Origin: Shinella pollutisoli
Lineage (GTDB): Bacteria; Pseudomonadota; Alphaproteobacteria; Rhizobiales; Rhizobiaceae
DNA: 64,000 nt
Reading direction: 5' to 3'
Assembly: GCF_024609765.1 (NCBI RefSeq)
Contig: NZ_JANFDG010000011.1
Coordinates: 1 to 64,000 of the forward strand
Below the pieces are notes generated by a model, which saw only the letters and a list, made by a program, of their open reading frames with translations, searched no databases and was not told where the DNA came from. Position 1 is the first letter of the stretch, and every line of letters starts with the position of its first letter. This document shows, piece by piece, positions 62,292 through 64,000 of this stretch. The position numbers and the translations under genes were made by a program.

Positions 62292-62978
62292 ATGGACATG
62301 AGCTACCCACACAAGCTTTCGGCAGGAATCGCGGACAACCTCGTTGCCGTGCTCGAGGAGGCGATCGTCTTCCTCGAACTCGCGCCGAGCGAACGGCTGA
62401 CCGAGGAGGAGGTGGCGGAGCGCTACGGCGTCAGCCGCTCTCCGGTGCGCGACGCGCTGCGGTCGCTGGAGCGCGACGGCCTCGTGCTGCGCGAGGCGCG
62501 CAAGGGCATCTGGGTCACGCCGATGTCGCTGCGGGACTTCGACGACATCTACCGCTGCCGCATCGCGCTCGAGGCCATCGCGGCCGAGCAGGCGGCGCGC
62601 TCGACCGACACGGCCCTCAAGGAACAGCTCTGGCAGGTGCTCGACGGGATGAAGCGGGCGCGGGAGGCCGGCGACGCCAGGCTCTTCTTCACCCACGACG
62701 TGCGCGGCTCCGAGCTGATCTACCAGATCGCCGACAACACCACGCTGCGCCGGCTGCTCAAGGGGCTGGAGAAGCAGGCGCTGCGCTACCGCTATCACCT
62801 CTACCAGCGCAACAGGAGCGTCGTGGACCTCTCCTTCGACGACACCGCGCTGATCTTCCGGGCGATCGTCGACGGCGACGCCGAGCGCTCGTACGCGCTG
62901 GAGCACGACCTGATCGAGAAGATCTGGCGCGAGACCCGCGACGCGATCCGCGCGGAGTTCGGGGAAGGCCGCAAATGA
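62292..62978 (+). CDS. GntR-family regulator, FCD subfamily
   Basis: A 228-residue regulator with a winged helix (LTEEEVAERYGVSRSPVRDA, LERDGLVLREARKGIWVTP) and a helical FCD ligand domain. Its stop overlaps the proline racemase start by 4 nt, a strong sign that it senses and controls proline or hydroxyproline metabolism. GGTGGA lies 3 nt before ATG 62292 and 9 nt before ATG 62298, so the second may be the true start. Confidence 0.83.
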   Translation: MDMSYPHKLSAGIADNLVAVLEEAIVFLELAPSERLTEEEVAERYGVSRSPVRDALRSLERDGLVLREARKGIWVTPMSLRDFDDIYRCRIALEAIAAEQAARSTDTALKEQLWQVLDGMKRAREAGDARLFFTHDVRGSELIYQIADNTTLRRLLKGLEKQALRYRYHLYQRNRSVVDLSFDDTALIFRAIVDGDAERSYALEHDLIEKIWRETRDAIRAEFGEGRK

Positions 62979-63967
62979 TCGGCGTCGAAGCGGCATTCCC
63001 CTATATCGACACCCACACGGCCGGGCATCCGACCCGCGCCGTGCTGGGCGGGATCCCGCCGCTTCGGGGCCGCAGCGTCCTCGAGAAACGCGAGGATTTC
63101 GAGCGCCGCTTCGATCATCTCCGCCCTGCCCTGCTGCACGAGCCGCGCGGCCACGCCGCCATGGTCGGGCTGATCCCGGTTCCGTCCGAGGTGGCGGATT
63201 TCGGGGCGATCTTCATCTCCTCCTACGTCTATCTCGGCATGTGCGGCCACGGCACCATCGGCCTTGCCAAGACGCTGGCCTTCACCGGGGCGATCTCGCC
63301 CGCCACGGGCGACGGCTTCACGCTGGAGACCCCGGCGGGCGTGGTCGACGTGCGGCTGGAATGGGACGGCGAGGGCCGCCTCGGCGCGGTCTCGCTGAAG
63401 AACGTGCCGGCCTACATGGGGATCGAGGCGCTGGAGGTCGACGTCCCCAGGCTCGGCACGATCCGCACCGACATCCTCTATTCCGGCATGTGGTACGCGA
63501 TGGTCGACGCCGATCCGCTCGGGCTCGCGCTCACCCCCGACAACGTCTCGGCCGGCCTCGCGCTCGGCTGGAAGATCAAGCAAGCGATCGCCAAGGCCAC
63601 GGACGGGCGGCCCGAGATGCGCGGCCTTCCCGCCCCCTCCGTGCTGTTCCACAGCGACCTCGGCCGGGGCAGCGCACGCCAGTTCCTGGTGCTCGCGCCC
63701 AACAAGTACGACCGTTCTCCCTGCGGCACCGGCACCTGCGCGCGCATGGCGCAGCTCCTGATCCGCGGCGCGCTGTCGGAGACCGAGACCTATCGCGCCG
63801 AGAACATCCTCGGCGTGCCCTTTACCGCGGAACTCGCCGACAAGAGCGAGGTCCACGGTACGACGGGTTATTCCGTCATCGTCCGGGGAGAGGCTTACGT
63901 CGCCTCCCAGGGCACACTGTACCTCGAAAAGGGCGATCCGCTTTCGGGGGGGTTCCTGGGCCGGTGA
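62975..63967 (+). CDS. Proline racemase/4-hydroxyproline epimerase, Cys/Cys type
   Basis: A 330-residue proline racemase-family enzyme with both catalytic cysteines: Cys90 (MCGHGT) and Cys250 (DRSPCGTGTC). DTHTAGHPTR at 12-21 is the conserved N-terminal block. Cys/Cys members are proline racemases or 4-hydroxyproline 2-epimerases; operons with GntR regulators usually favour the epimerase that starts trans-4-hydroxy-L-proline breakdown. It overlaps gntR by 4 nt. Remaining pathway genes may lie beyond the right edge; the last 33 nt of the window show nothing. Confidence 0.85.
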   Translation: MIGVEAAFPYIDTHTAGHPTRAVLGGIPPLRGRSVLEKREDFERRFDHLRPALLHEPRGHAAMVGLIPVPSEVADFGAIFISSYVYLGMCGHGTIGLAKTLAFTGAISPATGDGFTLETPAGVVDVRLEWDGEGRLGAVSLKNVPAYMGIEALEVDVPRLGTIRTDILYSGMWYAMVDADPLGLALTPDNVSAGLALGWKIKQAIAKATDGRPEMRGLPAPSVLFHSDLGRGSARQFLVLAPNKYDRSPCGTGTCARMAQLLIRGALSETETYRAENILGVPFTAELADKSEVHGTTGYSVIVRGEAYVASQGTLYLEKGDPLSGGFLGR

Positions 63968-64000
63968 AACGAGCCGGTCTCAAACGTCGAAACAAATCAG

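Overview
The window is about 64 kb of G+C-rich DNA (roughly two thirds G+C by eye) from an alphaproteobacterium, most likely a member of the Hyphomicrobiales (rhizobial relatives). Three things point there: the dense set of periplasmic-binding-protein ABC importers, the stachydrine/dimethylglycine-type demethylase genes, and mosaic palindromes of the GAGCATTTCC kind at 13105-13210. There are no rRNA or tRNA genes, CRISPR arrays, phage genes or transposases. It reads as an accessory catabolic region, perhaps from a chromid or megaplasmid, for uptake and breakdown of methylated or hydroxylated amino acids, lactams and amines.

Region 1 (1-12650) is a betaine/proline-type module. A leftward operon (StcD/DgcA-type demethylase, DddQ-like cupin, EtfB) diverges from a rightward series: TetR regulator, ProC-like reductase, ProXWV betaine importer, a second TMADH-family flavoprotein, an Ldh2-family reductase and a proline racemase-family enzyme with a Ser/Cys pair. 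A lone second ProX (11658-12650) faces it and ends at a good intrinsic terminator.

Region 2 (13105-25094) is a leftward series: fused large-medium plus separate small subunit of a B12-dependent diol dehydratase, two SDR dehydrogenases, a polyamine-type ABC importer, and a DMGDH/sarcosine dehydrogenase-like flavoprotein. A LuxR-type regulator is divergent from it.

Region 3 (25126-40893) holds a MerR-XRE-cupin fusion regulator and a leftward catabolic operon. In transcription order this is HyuA/HyuB hydantoinase or oxoprolinase, class III CoA-transferase, crotonase, a complete Liv-type importer, aldehyde dehydrogenase, a citryl-CoA-lyase-like citrate-synthase-fold protein, an iron alcohol dehydrogenase and a GcvA-like LysR regulator.

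Region 4 (41197-46145) has two secreted proteins and a 990-residue protein that joins a SerC-like aminotransferase domain to a SerA-like 2-hydroxyacid dehydrogenase domain.

Region 5 (46632-59834) is the most unusual part. PxpA is followed by a very divergent GroEL-like protein that appears to lack two of the three ATPase aspartates, then a polyamine-type importer. After a leftward FCD-GntR regulator come PxpB, PxpC, a hydroxylysine-kinase-like phosphotransferase, an ammoniophospholyase-like class III PLP enzyme, a biotinyl protein and biotin carboxylase. A matching AT-rich palindrome lies in the promoters of both halves, which suggests one regulon opening a lactam and degrading the hydroxy-amino acid released.

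Region 6 (59866-63967) has a LacI regulator divergent from a phytanoyl-CoA dioxygenase-family protein, then a GntR regulator overlapping a Cys/Cys proline racemase or hydroxyproline epimerase.
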